From the NCBI RefSeq assembly GCF_021390595.1, contig NZ_JAJEJR010000001.1:992001-1056000 (forward strand): a DNA stretch of 64,000 nucleotides, given 5' to 3'. The notes beneath the pieces were generated by a model. That model made no database searches. It was not told where the DNA came from and was given only the letters and a program-made list of their open reading frames with translations. Position 1 is the first letter of the stretch. Each line of letters starts with the position of its first letter. This stretch comes from Paraburkholderia sp. HP33-1. Its GTDB lineage: Bacteria > Pseudomonadota > Gammaproteobacteria > Burkholderiales > Burkholderiaceae. This document shows positions 29,960 to 39,045 of this stretch, piece by piece. The position numbers were made by a program, and so were the translations under genes.

Positions 29960-30805
29960 ATGTTCTCAATCATCATCCCGACCTGGAACAACCTGCCTTA
30001 TCTGCGCCTCGTGATCAAAAGCCTGCGGCGTCATTCGACGCATCAGCACCAGATCATCGTGCACGTGAACGACGGCTCGGACGGCACGCTCGCGTGGGTG
30101 CGCGACGAAGGCATCGAGCACACGGCGTCGCCCGGCAATATCGGCATCTGCCACGCGGTCAACATCGCGGCGGCGCGCGCGACGCAGGACTACATCGTCT
30201 ACATGAACGATGACATGTACTGCTGCCCCGGCTGGGACGACGCGCTCGTCAAGCGTCTTGCGCAGATGCCGGCCGACAACCTGTTCATGCTGTCGGGCAC
30301 GATGATCGAGCCGGTCGATTCGGGCAATCCGTGCGTGGTCGTGCGCGACTTCGGCCGTGACGCGCAGGTGTTTCGCGCCGACGAGCTGGTCTCCGCCGCG
30401 CCCGGGCTCGTGCGCGCCGACTGGCGCGGCGCGACCTGGCCGCCGACGCTCGTGCATCGCGACTGGTGGTTCAAGGTGGGTGGCTACAGCAGCGAGCTGA
30501 GCCCCGGCATGAGCAGCGACAACGATTTCTCGATGAAGCTGTGGGACGCGGGCTGCCGCGTGTTCGTCGGCGCCGGCGACAGTCTCGTCTACCACTTCCA
30601 GCAGAAGAGCACCGGCAAGGTGGTCAAGAACGACGGGCGCCGGCAGTTCCTCAACAAATGGGGAATGACGCAGGCGACCTTCGATCGCTATTACCTGCGC
30701 CGCGGCACCGCCGTTGACGGTGCACTCGCGGTGAGCGAGCCGGAGCGCACCGGCCGGCTGCGCCGTGCGCTGCTGAAGTCGCGCATCAAACGCGCGTTGG
30801 GCTGA
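29960..30805 (+). CDS. Family 2 glycosyltransferase
   Basis: The 281-aa GT2 enzyme begins MFSIIIPTWNNLPYLRLVIK and carries VHVNDGSDGTL and the metal-binding MNDDMYCCPGW motif; the acceptor-side motif is SPGMSSDNDFSMKLWDAG. This resembles rhamnosyl/galactosyl transferases of LPS clusters. The frame is open upstream, but the chosen ATG places the fold at the N-terminus. A TACAAT -10 box lies at 29888-29893, giving a leader of about 60 nt. Divergent from waaL. Confidence 0.82.
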   Translation: MFSIIIPTWNNLPYLRLVIKSLRRHSTHQHQIIVHVNDGSDGTLAWVRDEGIEHTASPGNIGICHAVNIAAARATQDYIVYMNDDMYCCPGWDDALVKRLAQMPADNLFMLSGTMIEPVDSGNPCVVVRDFGRDAQVFRADELVSAAPGLVRADWRGATWPPTLVHRDWWFKVGGYSSELSPGMSSDNDFSMKLWDAGCRVFVGAGDSLVYHFQQKSTGKVVKNDGRRQFLNKWGMTQATFDRYYLRRGTAVDGALAVSEPERTGRLRRALLKSRIKRALG

Positions 30806-30833
30806 CGGGGCTCGCGTCGACGCGCGGCGCGTG

Positions 30834-31160
30834 TCAAACGCCGCCCGTCACGAGCGGCAGCACGGTCAGATCCGGATGCGTGCCGTCGATGATGCTGCGT
30901 CCCACGTGCACCGCTTCGTATACCGCGTCGTCGAGGCTCGCGAAGCTCTCCTCGCCGTCGGCGTGAAACGTCACCGCATGGCCGGGAAGATGGGGATTGG
31001 CGCCCGGATGGCAGACGTAGCCGAGATACGTGTAGCGGATGTTTGGCGCGGCCGCATAGGCGGCATGCGCCGCGTCGGGCGGGTCCTTTTCGACCGGTGA
31101 CACGTGGATCTCGAAGCCTTCGTATTGCACCGTCTGCCAGCCTGCGGTTTCGTCGGCCAT
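30834..31160 (-). CDS. Conserved hypothetical protein, 108 aa
   Basis: The protein begins MADETAGWQTVQYEGFEIHVSP with GGAGG just upstream, so this ATG was preferred over an earlier in-frame start. It is acidic and soluble, with no signal peptide. Recognisable stretches are IRYTYLGYVCHPGANP and VTFHADGEESFASLDDAVYEAV, which look like a small alpha/beta domain. I do not recognise the family. It is divergent from rdgC and convergent with the preceding glycosyltransferase gene. Confidence 0.65.
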   Translation of the reverse strand: MADETAGWQTVQYEGFEIHVSPVEKDPPDAAHAAYAAAPNIRYTYLGYVCHPGANPHLPGHAVTFHADGEESFASLDDAVYEAVHVGRSIIDGTHPDLTVLPLVTGGV

Positions 31161-31268
31161 GACCGCCTCCGTCTGGGTCTGTCCTGTCAGAAAGTCTAGG
31201 TGATTTGCCGCCAAAACGCGCGGGTGGGCGGATAAAATGCTGCGCTTTGCCCCAATCCGACTTCCCTC

Positions 31269-32201
31269 ATGTGGTTCAAAAACCTTCAGCTACACCGTCT
31301 GCCCGCTCCGTGGTCCGTCACCCCTGAACAGATGCAGAAGTGGCTCGCGCCGTACGCGTTCGCGCCCGGCCAGAGCGTCGAGATGCAGGCCCAAGGCTGG
31401 GCGCCGCCGCGCGATGGCGACTCGCTCGTCTACGCGATGAATGGCCAGATGCTGCTGACGTTTCGCGCCGAGAAGAAGCTGCTGCCGGCGTCGGTCGTCA
31501 CCCAGGTCACGCGCGAGCGCGCGGCCGAGCTCGAGGAGCAGCAGGGCTTCAAGCCGGGCCGCAAGCAGATGCGCGAACTGAAGGAGCAGGTCACTGACGA
31601 GCTGCGTCCGCGCGCGTTCAGCATCCGCCGCGACACGCGCGTGTGGATCGATTGCACCAATGGCTGGCTCGTGATCGACGCGGCGTCGCAGGCGGTCGCC
31701 GACGATGTGCGCGGACTGCTCGTCAAGTCGATCGACCAGTTGCCGCTGATGACGGTGCGCGTCGCGCAGTCGCCGGTCGCGGCGATGACCGGCTGGTTGC
31801 TCGACGGCGACGCGCCGGCCGGCTTCACGCTCGATCAGGACACCGAGCTGCGTTCGCCCGCCGAGGGCAACGCGACGGTGCGCTATGTCGGACACACTCT
31901 GGATACCGAGGATATGCGCCGGCACATCGAGGCGGGCAAGCAATGCATGCGGCTCGCGATGACGTGGAACGATCGCGTGTCGTTCGTGCTCACGCCGTCG
32001 TTGACGATCAAGCGCATCGCGGCGCTCGACGTGCTCAAGGAAGCGAGCGACCCAACCGCGCAGAACGACGACGAGCGCTTCGATTCCGACGTCGCGCTGA
32101 TGACCGCCGAGCTCGATCGCATGCTGCGCGATCTGATCGATGCGTTGGGCGGCGAGCAGGCGGAACAAGGGTTCGCATTGCCGCAGGCCGCGGCGGCTTG
32201 A
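31269..32201 (+). CDS. rdgC: Recombination-associated protein RdgC
   Basis: The 310-aa protein forms a DNA-encircling ring dimer that modulates RecA. The family-typical start [11 protein letters not shown] and the motifs [32 protein letters not shown] and the late [20 protein letters not shown] are all present at expected length. A TAAAAT -10-like hexamer at 31233-31238 gives a leader of about 25 nt; the Shine-Dalgarno is weak. Confidence 0.93.
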   Translation: MWFKNLQLHRLPAPWSVTPEQMQKWLAPYAFAPGQSVEMQAQGWAPPRDGDSLVYAMNGQMLLTFRAEKKLLPASVVTQVTRERAAELEEQQGFKPGRKQMRELKEQVTDELRPRAFSIRRDTRVWIDCTNGWLVIDAASQAVADDVRGLLVKSIDQLPLMTVRVAQSPVAAMTGWLLDGDAPAGFTLDQDTELRSPAEGNATVRYVGHTLDTEDMRRHIEAGKQCMRLAMTWNDRVSFVLTPSLTIKRIAALDVLKEASDPTAQNDDERFDSDVALMTAELDRMLRDLIDALGGEQAEQGFALPQAAAA

Positions 32202-32204
32202 GCG

Positions 32205-33023
32205 TCAGATTCTCGCGCTGTCGAGCGCTTCGACGACGGTCCAGTAAGGCGTGATCGAGCGCAGGCGGATCGGGTAGGTCCGCTGCAGCAGCGCGAGCGT
32301 CGCGTGGGTATCGGTGAGCTGATAGATGCCCGACACGCGCAGATCGGCGATATCGTCGGCATAGCGCAACACGCCGTGGTGATAGCGCGCAAGTTCGTCG
32401 ACGAGGTCCGCGATACGCGTGTCGTTCGTGTAGAGCAGCCCACGCGTCCACATCGCCTCGCGTTGGTCGAGCGCTTGCGGCGCCGCGACGCCTTCGCGCG
32501 CGAACGTGCACGATTGACCCTGCGTCAGCATCAGCGCCGCACCCGATGCCGGCGTCACCAGCGCGTCGCCGCGAAACGCGGCCACGTGTGTGAAACCATC
32601 CTGTTGCCGCACGCTGAACTGCGCGCCACGCGCTTCGACGACGCCTTCCACGGTCTGCACGAGCAAAGGCGCATGAGTCATCCGGGTGCTTTGTGTGCCG
32701 TGAGCGTCGTTAGCGGGTCGCACCATGATTTCGCCATTGAGCAGATGGATGCGCCGCGCATTCGCCTCGAACGCGACGTTGATCGCGCTCGCGCTGCCCA
32801 GCGTGATCTGGGAGCCGTCAGTGAGCAACTCGTCGTGCACCTCACCGGTCGCGGTGTGGAAGTCGGCGCTCCACGTCTGCCAAGGCAGGCGGCTCGCGAC
32901 CCAGCCCGCGGGCGCGGCGATCGCGAGCCACGACAGCGTCTTCAGCGCGCGTCGCCGTCCCTTCGACATTCCGTATTCGACAGGCGAAGCATTCTGGTTG
33001 AATGCGCGGTACTCCGATCGCAT
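32205..33023 (-). CDS. Orphan FecR-like protein lacking its cytoplasmic N-terminal domain
   Basis: About 270 aa. After a membrane span (ALKTLSWLAIAAPAGWVA) the periplasmic part matches FecR anti-sigma/sensor proteins: ATGEVHDELLTDGSQITLG, INVAFEANARRIHLLNGEI, VEARGAQFSVRQQDG and the C-terminal secretin/TonB-type region RIADLVDELARYHHGVL. Intact FecR proteins have about 80 cytoplasmic residues before the span that contact the FecI sigma factor. Here this region is replaced by an unrelated short leader and AT-rich DNA, and no fecI or TonB-dependent receptor gene is adjacent. The start codon is uncertain (ATG 33023 or 32969, neither with a good ribosome site). Probably a decayed remnant or a repurposed fragment. 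Confidence 0.68.
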   Translation of the reverse strand: MRSEYRAFNQNASPVEYGMSKGRRRALKTLSWLAIAAPAGWVASRLPWQTWSADFHTATGEVHDELLTDGSQITLGSASAINVAFEANARRIHLLNGEIMVRPANDAHGTQSTRMTHAPLLVQTVEGVVEARGAQFSVRQQDGFTHVAAFRGDALVTPASGAALMLTQGQSCTFAREGVAAPQALDQREAMWTRGLLYTNDTRIADLVDELARYHHGVLRYADDIADLRVSGIYQLTDTHATLALLQRTYPIRLRSITPYWTVVEALDSARI

Positions 33024-33044
33024 TTGACAGTTTTGATTTAACAA

Positions 33045-33492
33045 ATGAATTTAACCAGCTTGGTCTGTTGAATTAATTATTTTGGATAAAAATCCGGATC
33101 TGATTTCATATCGAGTTTATGCAATGCGCTTATGCGAAGCGAAGCGGCGCCTTTTGCCGATTTCCGTGTTAGGGGAACGGTCGAGTTCACCAGTCTGGTG
33201 CGTCCGCTCAGTCGCTTCAGAGCAGTCAGACGCATTGTCACCGATGCAAAATTATTACGCTACGCGTATGCCTTTTCTTTTTAACGAATATCCGACCTGA
33301 AATACGGCTAATTGCACCGCAAGGGTGCACAGTCTTTTAATCGGAAATTGCAGTGCGCTGCCGCACCTTCGATGCAGACGAAAAAACGACAGCCGTATCA
33401 ACGGTTTGCGAATTTTTCCGGGAAGTTATGCACAGATTTGCCAACAAAAACTGTGGGTAACTTTGCGCGCTTCGTTAGGTAGCGAAACGCCG
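33045..33492. other. AT-rich gene-free stretch
   Basis: About 450 bp, clearly richer in A and T than its surroundings. It has no frame with a credible ribosome site or GC3 bias. It contains a DnaA-box-like TTATGCACA (33426-33434) facing an imperfect inverted copy (TGTGGGTAA, 33452-33460), and a weak hairpin (TGCACC/GGTGCA, 33313-33329) followed by TCTTTT. It lies between the truncated FecR-like gene and the end of the MFS gene. Confidence 0.6.
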
Positions 33493-34701
33493 TCACTCTT
33501 CAAGCGCCCACGCGCGCTTGCGGCGCAGCAGCGCCGAGCCGATCGATACCGCCGCGCCGATGCCGCCCATCGTCAGCGACAGCGCGACGATCAGCGGGCC
33601 GGTTTGCGTGCGCGCGGAAAACACACCGACGAGCAGGCCGGCGAGCGGCTGCGTCAGATTGTTGAGCAGGATCGCTACGCCGATCGTCTTGCCGTAGTCC
33701 TCGGGTGGAATGATCTGCAAACGCGCGCTGCGGATGTAGACGTTGAACATCTTGTCGAAGCCGACGATCAACAGGAAGCCGAGCGCATAGCCCCACGGCG
33801 ACGCGCTCGCGCCCGCGATCACGCCGCCCGCGCAGATCGTCACGAACGCGACGAGACCGAGCACGCGCGCGGGCCAGCCGGCTCGCGCGACCGTCAGCAG
33901 CACCAGCACCGTGGCGATCGCGCCAGCCGTTTGCAGACCCGCGTAGTAGCGGTTCGATTGCGCATGCAAGCCCGTCACCATCGCCGCCGATGTCGCGAGC
34001 GTCACGCCAATCACGAGGTTTTCCGCGGCCGCGAGCATGATGACCTTCTTCAGCCCCGGCAGCGTCCACACGTGATTGAGCGCGATGCACAGCGGCCTCG
34101 TCCAGTGCGTGACGGGCGCCGGCGACTGCGAGGGTGTGCGAAAGCCGCTCAGTCGCTGCCAGACGAACAGCGCGGCGTCGGCGCAGAGAAACAGCACGCC
34201 GGTCGCGGCGACTACCCATTCCCAGTGCCACACACCGAGCATCAGCGCGGCGAGCATCGGTCCGAGCACGAATCCAAGCTGGTCGGCCAGTTGCGAATAC
34301 GCAAGCACCTTCTGGATCTGCTGCGTGCTGAAGATCTGCGGCAGCATCACCTCACGCGCGACGAGCCCCTGGCTCGTCAGCACACCGCACGCGGCCGACA
34401 GCGCGATCAGCCAGCCGATGCCGCCGAACAGCGCATACGCGGCGATGCCGCCGAAGCATGCAAGCGCGCGCACCGCCTGGCTCAGTCGCATCAGACGCAG
34501 CGGCGCGAAGCGGTCGCATAGTGCGCCGAAGAACGGGAACACGAGGTAGCGCGGCAACGTTTCGATGAAGAACGCGAGACCGGACCACGAGACCTGGCGC
34601 GTCGTTTGAAACACGACGAGTGGCACCAGAAAGAGCAGGATCTGATCGGCGAGACGCGCGATGAACAGCGAGCAGAAGAAGGCCTGATGGTTGACGCGCA
34701 C
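33493..34701 (-). CDS. Major facilitator superfamily transporter
   Basis: The 402-aa protein has twelve predicted hydrophobic spans. The MFS loop between helices 2 and 3 is GALCDRFAPLRLMRLSQ, a variant of G-x3-D-R-x-G-R-R, and helix 5 has LGFVLGPMLAALMLG. The overall pattern resembles EntS-like exporters and bacilysin/macrolide exporters. An export role for a small molecule is likely, with unknown substrate. No regulator is adjacent. Confidence 0.78.
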   Translation of the reverse strand: MRVNHQAFFCSLFIARLADQILLFLVPLVVFQTTRQVSWSGLAFFIETLPRYLVFPFFGALCDRFAPLRLMRLSQAVRALACFGGIAAYALFGGIGWLIALSAACGVLTSQGLVAREVMLPQIFSTQQIQKVLAYSQLADQLGFVLGPMLAALMLGVWHWEWVVAATGVLFLCADAALFVWQRLSGFRTPSQSPAPVTHWTRPLCIALNHVWTLPGLKKVIMLAAAENLVIGVTLATSAAMVTGLHAQSNRYYAGLQTAGAIATVLVLLTVARAGWPARVLGLVAFVTICAGGVIAGASASPWGYALGFLLIVGFDKMFNVYIRSARLQIIPPEDYGKTIGVAILLNNLTQPLAGLLVGVFSARTQTGPLIVALSLTMGGIGAAVSIGSALLRRKRAWALEE

Positions 34702-34787
34702 CGTTGTTGTCTCGACGTGTTTGGGGCGAGTTCGATCCTATCAAAAAGGGTGCGCGTGCGAGGCGCGCGCACGCGCCGTGCGCCGTC

Positions 34788-35264
34788 CTACTCGCCGCGA
34801 TATGCCGCCTCGAGCGGCGCGATATCGAGCTTGACCATCTTCATCATCGTCGCCATCACGCGGCTGGCCTTCTTGCGATCCGGGTCGCGCAGCATGTCGG
34901 TCAACACATTGGGCACGACCTGCCACGACACGCCGAAGCGGTCCCGCAGCCAGCCGCAGACCCACGGCTCGCCGCCGCCGTCGAGTAGCTTCGACCAGTA
35001 GCGGTCGACTTCCTCCTGCGAGTCGCAATGCACGAACAGCGAGATGGCCGGCGTGAATGGATACTGCGGGCCACCGTTCAGGGCCATGAACTCCTGACCT
35101 TCCAGTTCGAAGACGATGGCCACGACCTTGCCTTCCGGTCCCGGGCCGGCGTCCGTGTAGTGCAGCGTGGTAGCGATGCGCGAAGCCGGAAACACGGACG
35201 TGTAGAAATCCGCGGCTTCTTCGGCGTTGCCGTCAAACCATAAGCACGGCGCGATTTTCTGCAT
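34788..35264 (-). CDS. PhnB-like VOC-family protein
   Basis: The 158-aa protein starts MQKIAPCLWFDGNAEEAADF, the standard opening of the PhnB/3-demethylubiquinone-methyltransferase-like branch of the vicinal-oxygen-chelate fold. It continues with FELEGQEFMALNGGP, LFVHCDSQEEVDRYW and WVCGWLRDRFGVSWQVVP. AGGAG lies 8 nt upstream. The fold usually binds a divalent metal. The methyltransferase name is historical; activity is unknown. It forms an operon with the next VOC gene, 67 bp apart. Confidence 0.85.
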   Translation of the reverse strand: MQKIAPCLWFDGNAEEAADFYTSVFPASRIATTLHYTDAGPGPEGKVVAIVFELEGQEFMALNGGPQYPFTPAISLFVHCDSQEEVDRYWSKLLDGGGEPWVCGWLRDRFGVSWQVVPNVLTDMLRDPDRKKASRVMATMMKMVKLDIAPLEAAYRGE

Positions 35265-35331
35265 GACGTTGCTCCTTCTGGACTGCTGACGGTGGGCCTC
35301 GTTGCGCGTTCGCACGAGGTCCACCGGCCAC

Positions 35332-35817
35332 TCACTTGTGCTCTTCGGGCGAACATTTCATTCCGGCCATCGCCTGCTGGATCTCCTCTGCGCTCAGGTC
35401 GCGCTTGTGCGTCGCGAGCGACCAGCTGTGGCCGAACGGGTCCTTGACCTGGCCGTAGCGGTCGCCCCAGAACATGTCGGTGACGGGCATCGTGACTGTC
35501 GCGCCGGCTTCGACCGCTTGCTTGAAACTCGCGTCGACGTCCTGCACGTAGTGGTGAATCGTGACCGGTGTGCCCTTCAGCGTGTTGGGGCCGAAGGTTT
35601 GATGCTCGGGCCATTCGTCGGTCAGCATCAGCATCGAGTCGCCGATTTTCAGGCACGCGTGCATCACCTTGCCATCCGGGCCCGGCAGACGGATTTGTTC
35701 GACGGCGTTGAAGGCTTTCGTGTAGAACGCGATCGCTTCGGCGGCGTTCTTGCAGATCAGGTACGGCGTGAGCGAGTGCATCCCGTCCGGGATCGGTTTG
35801 ACGGCAGCGCTGGACAT
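35332..35817 (-). CDS. VOC-family (glyoxalase/PhnB-like) protein
   Basis: The 161-aa protein reads MHSLTPYLICKNAAEAIAFY, IRLPGPDGKVMHACLKIGDS and MFWGDRYGQVKDPFGHSWSL, the last being the classic PhnB/glyoxalase-like second betaalphabeta module. AAGGAG precedes the chosen ATG. It is the first of two tandem VOC genes that look like an old duplication, now well diverged; substrate unknown. Confidence 0.85.
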   Translation of the reverse strand: MSSAAVKPIPDGMHSLTPYLICKNAAEAIAFYTKAFNAVEQIRLPGPDGKVMHACLKIGDSMLMLTDEWPEHQTFGPNTLKGTPVTIHHYVQDVDASFKQAVEAGATVTMPVTDMFWGDRYGQVKDPFGHSWSLATHKRDLSAEEIQQAMAGMKCSPEEHK

Positions 35818-35976
35818 GACGGTGACTCCTTGAAGTAACGGTTCCTCAGTGGAAAGACCGGCTGCGTGAGCTGGGTCTTCAACGTTACGACGAGTTCGTG
35901 ACCGTCGGATCGACACCCCGAAAAAAATATTTATCGGCGCGGGCAAGGGCGAGGGCGCCCTCGCCATCTCCCCCAT

Positions 35977-37527
35977 TTACCCGGCCGGATTGTCCTCGTC
36001 CGCCGGCGGCGCGGCGCTGCCCGCCGGCTCGCCGAGGATGCTGATCTGGAACGTGTGCGTCGCGGCGAGCGACTGCAGCGTCGCGTCCTCGGGAATGTGC
36101 TCGTCGAGCGGCAGGATCACGGAGCCGCCGATCACCGCGCGGCGACTGTTGTCGGCCGGGCGCAAGCCCCACACGTCCTGATAGACGACGGGGACCGTGA
36201 CGCCGTCGCGCGTCGTGTTGCCGAGGTACAGCATCACGTGGCCGCCGATGTAGATCAGCGTGCGCAAGGGCACGCCGTGCCGCGCCAGATAGTCGAGCCG
36301 CTCGGCGGGCGTCGACTCCGACAGGTCGACTATGCGGCCAGCGCTCATCTGCGTCGACGAATGGCGCGGCAGCCACATGCCGAACGCGGCGAAGATGCTT
36401 TGCAGTTCCGACGAACAGTCGTTGTAGAGCCCGCTATTGCCCCAGCCATACGGCCGGCCGATCAGCGCCTTCAATAGCATCGCGAGATGGCGCGGCGTCG
36501 CGGCGAGCGGCATCGGCGTGATCTGTGTGGCGTCGAGCGACGCGGTGCGGATCAGCGCGCGGCCGTCGACGTCGCGCGCGGGAACGAGGAGCTGGCGCGT
36601 GGCCAGATTGTCGCCGGTCGTCGTCGATGCTGACGGAGCCTCCGCCACCAACGGCAGCATCGTCCCGGCCGGCGCGTCGAAGCGGAACACGCCGCGGCTG
36701 TCGTTCACCGCCGCCGACGCGACGATCACCGCGCCCAGCGACTTCCCGGCCGCCGCGCGCCATTGATCGATGAAACGATCATCGGCGAACGCGACGCCGT
36801 CGCTGCGCACCCAGCCCTGCACGTCAGGCGTCTGCACGTAGTGCCACGCACCGTCGACGCTGCTGCCGAGCACATAGAGCGGTGTGCCCGGTCGCACCGC
36901 CGAGATCTGCAGGTTGTCGAACGGATAGCCTTCGCCGGCCAGATGATGGTCGTAGAACGACGGATCGGTGGTCGGCAGCTCGCGCACCATCAGGTTGCCG
37001 GTCGCGATTGCGCGCCGCTCGGGCTGATAGACCGGCGTTTGAGTGAACTGGGCGACATTGATGTTGCGCGCGATCGCGTCGATCCACGCCTTGTCGTGCG
37101 GCCGGAAGTTTTCGCCGTAACCGATTACGCTGCCATGCTTGCCGGTGTTGTCGAACTTGTCGATACGGCGCTGTTGCAGTGCGGCAATGTCCTCGCCCTG
37201 CTCGCGAAACACGCGCGTCGTTACCCAGGCGGGATTCCATGGCGACGGCGCGTTCGCGCCCGTTCCGAAGTAGCGCGCGAACAGCGCGTCGAAATGCGCG
37301 CGCTGCTCGGCGGCGCTGATAAACGGCCGATCGTAGTCGGGGCTATCCGGGGCGAGCCAGTGATCGACGTTCTGGTCGTAATGGGCGAGCGGAAACAGCG
37401 TGACGTTGTCGACGAACGCGTGGGTGTCGCGCGGTGGCGTCGGCGTGCTGCACGCGACCAGCGTCGCGACGGCGGCGCACAGCACGACGGTGCGGCAGAC
37501 GCGGCGGGAAAGAACGGCGACGGGCAT
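35977..37527 (-). CDS. SH3-domain/NlpC-P60 (C40) peptidase lipoprotein
   Basis: The 516-aa lipoprotein has signal peptide and lipobox LVAC (Cys26). After an N-terminal region come two SH3b-like domains (about residues 200-330; PGTPLYVLGSSVDGAWHYVQ, then DVQGWVRSDGVAF) and a C-terminal NlpC/P60 domain. Catalytic residues are the Cys of GLYNDCSSELQ (about residue 371) and His of IYIGGHVMLYLG (about 430). This architecture is that of YkfC-type endopeptidases that cleave gamma-D-Glu/diamino acid bonds in cell-wall peptides. The frame is open far upstream, but the chosen ATG gives the lipoprotein signal. Confidence 0.85.
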   Translation of the reverse strand: MPVAVLSRRVCRTVVLCAAVATLVACSTPTPPRDTHAFVDNVTLFPLAHYDQNVDHWLAPDSPDYDRPFISAAEQRAHFDALFARYFGTGANAPSPWNPAWVTTRVFREQGEDIAALQQRRIDKFDNTGKHGSVIGYGENFRPHDKAWIDAIARNINVAQFTQTPVYQPERRAIATGNLMVRELPTTDPSFYDHHLAGEGYPFDNLQISAVRPGTPLYVLGSSVDGAWHYVQTPDVQGWVRSDGVAFADDRFIDQWRAAAGKSLGAVIVASAAVNDSRGVFRFDAPAGTMLPLVAEAPSASTTTGDNLATRQLLVPARDVDGRALIRTASLDATQITPMPLAATPRHLAMLLKALIGRPYGWGNSGLYNDCSSELQSIFAAFGMWLPRHSSTQMSAGRIVDLSESTPAERLDYLARHGVPLRTLIYIGGHVMLYLGNTTRDGVTVPVVYQDVWGLRPADNSRRAVIGGSVILPLDEHIPEDATLQSLAATHTFQISILGEPAGSAAPPADEDNPAG

Positions 37528-37686
37528 AAAGATTCGGCGTATGGGGTTCAAGGGCACGATGATACGATGTCGGCGATGCCCGCGGCGCCTTCGATATTGA
37601 GCGGCGGGGCTTGCGGCTTCTTTGAAACTCGCTTTATCCGTCCAACCCGCGCGTCGCCACGCGCTTGAATCGACAGGGAGCACGCC

Positions 37687-38112
37687 ATGAAAACCAGCGC
37701 ACGCAATCAGTTCAGCGGTGAAGTCATCGACGTCACACACGGCGCAGTCAACGACGAAGTCACGCTGCGCACGCCGGACGGTCTCGAGATCGTCGCGATC
37801 ATCACGCACGGCAGCGCGAAGTCGCTGGGACTTGCGACCGGCAAGCAGGCGTTTGCGCTCGTGAAGGCATCGTCGGTCATCGTGATGGTCGATGTCGCGA
37901 GGCAGCAGGTGTCGGCGCGCAACTGCATTGAGGGAACCGTCGCGGCGGTGACAAAGGGCGCCGTCAATTCGGAAGTGACCATCAGCGCGGGCGGCGCGCA
38001 GATCGCGGCGATCATTACGAACGACAGCGTCGAGCGTCTTGGCCTCGCGAGCGGCAAGGCGGCGACGGCGATTTTCAAGGCGTCGAGCGTGATTATTGGG
38101 GTCGATCAGTAG
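37687..38112 (+). CDS. Di-Mop (two TOBE domains) molybdate-binding protein
   Basis: The 141-aa protein consists of two tandem Mop/TOBE units (about residues 6-69 and 76-139). Each holds ARNQFSGEVIDVTHGAVNDE-like and SVERLGLASGKAATAIFKAS-like sequences, with the K-A-S-S-V-I motif of molbindins in both. Such proteins (ModG type) store molybdate or tungstate as oligomers. It is free-standing, with no mod transporter genes in the window. The divergent C40 gene and downstream fRMsr gene seem unrelated. Confidence 0.88.
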   Translation: MKTSARNQFSGEVIDVTHGAVNDEVTLRTPDGLEIVAIITHGSAKSLGLATGKQAFALVKASSVIVMVDVARQQVSARNCIEGTVAAVTKGAVNSEVTISAGGAQIAAIITNDSVERLGLASGKAATAIFKASSVIIGVDQ

Positions 38113-38215
38113 GGGGGGCCTTCCGTCATTTCCCGCGACGCGCGCGCGGGGATTGCGCCTGCTTTACACTTCACGCCTCACCGCCTTCTATCCCGCACCA
38201 ATCACGGACGTCGTC

Positions 38216-38716
38216 ATGTTCGAAGTTTCCTCCACCTCGCATCTGCCCAAAGCTACGCAATACGAAGAACTGGTCGCGCAGGCACGCGCGCTGCTCGCCG
38301 GCGAAACCGACTGGATCGCCAATGCAGCGAATTTCTCGTCGTTCGTCTTTCATTCGTTGAGCGATCTGAACTGGGCCGGCTTCTATTTTCACGACGGCCG
38401 CGAACTGGTGGTCGGCCCGTTCCAGGGCAAGCCCGCGTGTGTGCGCATTGCGCTCGGCAAGGGCGTCTGCGGGACGGCCGCGCAAACCCGTCAGACCCAG
38501 GTCGTGCGCGACGTGCACGCATTTTCCGGCCACATTGCGTGCGATTCGGCGTCGCAATCGGAGATCGTCGTGCCGCTTGTCGCGCCCGATGGCACGCTGA
38601 TTGGCGTGTGGGATGTCGATAGCCCGGTCATCGCGCGCTTCGACGAGGAGGATGCGAAGGGCATGGAAGCGCTGTGCGCGGTGTTCATTGAGGCGGCGCT
38701 GCCGCGTGGCGTGTAG
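38216..38716 (+). CDS. msrC: Free methionine-(R)-sulfoxide reductase (GAF domain)
   Basis: The 166-aa GAF-domain enzyme reduces free L-methionine-(R)-sulfoxide. The three redox cysteines are Cys75 (KPACVRI), Cys85 (GKGVCGTA) and Cys109 (GHIACDSAS). Their spacing of 10 and 24 residues equals that of E. coli fRMsr (84/94/118). The NWAGFYF and SQSEIVVPL motifs are also present. The start was set at the ATG after TCGTC because the upstream open frame overlaps the previous gene. Confidence 0.92.
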   Translation: MFEVSSTSHLPKATQYEELVAQARALLAGETDWIANAANFSSFVFHSLSDLNWAGFYFHDGRELVVGPFQGKPACVRIALGKGVCGTAAQTRQTQVVRDVHAFSGHIACDSASQSEIVVPLVAPDGTLIGVWDVDSPVIARFDEEDAKGMEALCAVFIEAALPRGV

Positions 38717-38778
38717 CGTCGTCAGTTGGTACCAATTGCACCGCGGAATGCGCTGGTTTAACGTCTGCGCGCTACGCG

Positions 38779-39045
38779 TCAGGAACTTGGCAGGTGGACG
38801 AAGCCGAATTGCGGATCGCCGAACCAGAAAATTGTCGGGCGCCCTCTGTACAGATTGAAGGGGTTGTTTTCGGCTGCAACCTGCAGCGTCGATCGCGAGT
38901 GCTCTCGTATCTGTTCATAGGGCTCTCTGAGCGTGAGCACAACTTCATCGACGGGCTTCGCCATCGCATAGATACCCCATACGACTGCGCAGCCAACTAC
39001 GTCGCAAACGAGATATCCGGGCCACCTGATTATTCGAATCAGCAT
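38779..39045 (-). CDS. Truncated paralogue of the adjacent membrane-anchored protein
   Basis: About 88 aa. MLIRIIRWPGYLVCDVVGCAV and KPVDEVVLTLREPYEQIREH match the first ~75 residues of the gene just upstream (39078-39707), including the same N-terminal membrane helix. The frame then ends after FGDPQFGFVHLPSS, where the paralogue continues for 130 residues more. A longer start (ATG 39078, overlapping the previous stop as TGATG) is possible. It would add eleven residues that derive from duplicated flanking DNA, so ATG 39045 is preferred. Probably a non-functional or minimal duplicate. Confidence 0.6.
   Translation of the reverse strand: MLIRIIRWPGYLVCDVVGCAVVWGIYAMAKPVDEVVLTLREPYEQIREHSRSTLQVAAENNPFNLYRGRPTIFWFGDPQFGFVHLPSS

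Noticed and set aside
33082..33300. 72-codon frame in the AT-rich gap
   Set aside because: Starts with TTG without a ribosome site, lacks GC3 bias and has no recognisable features.
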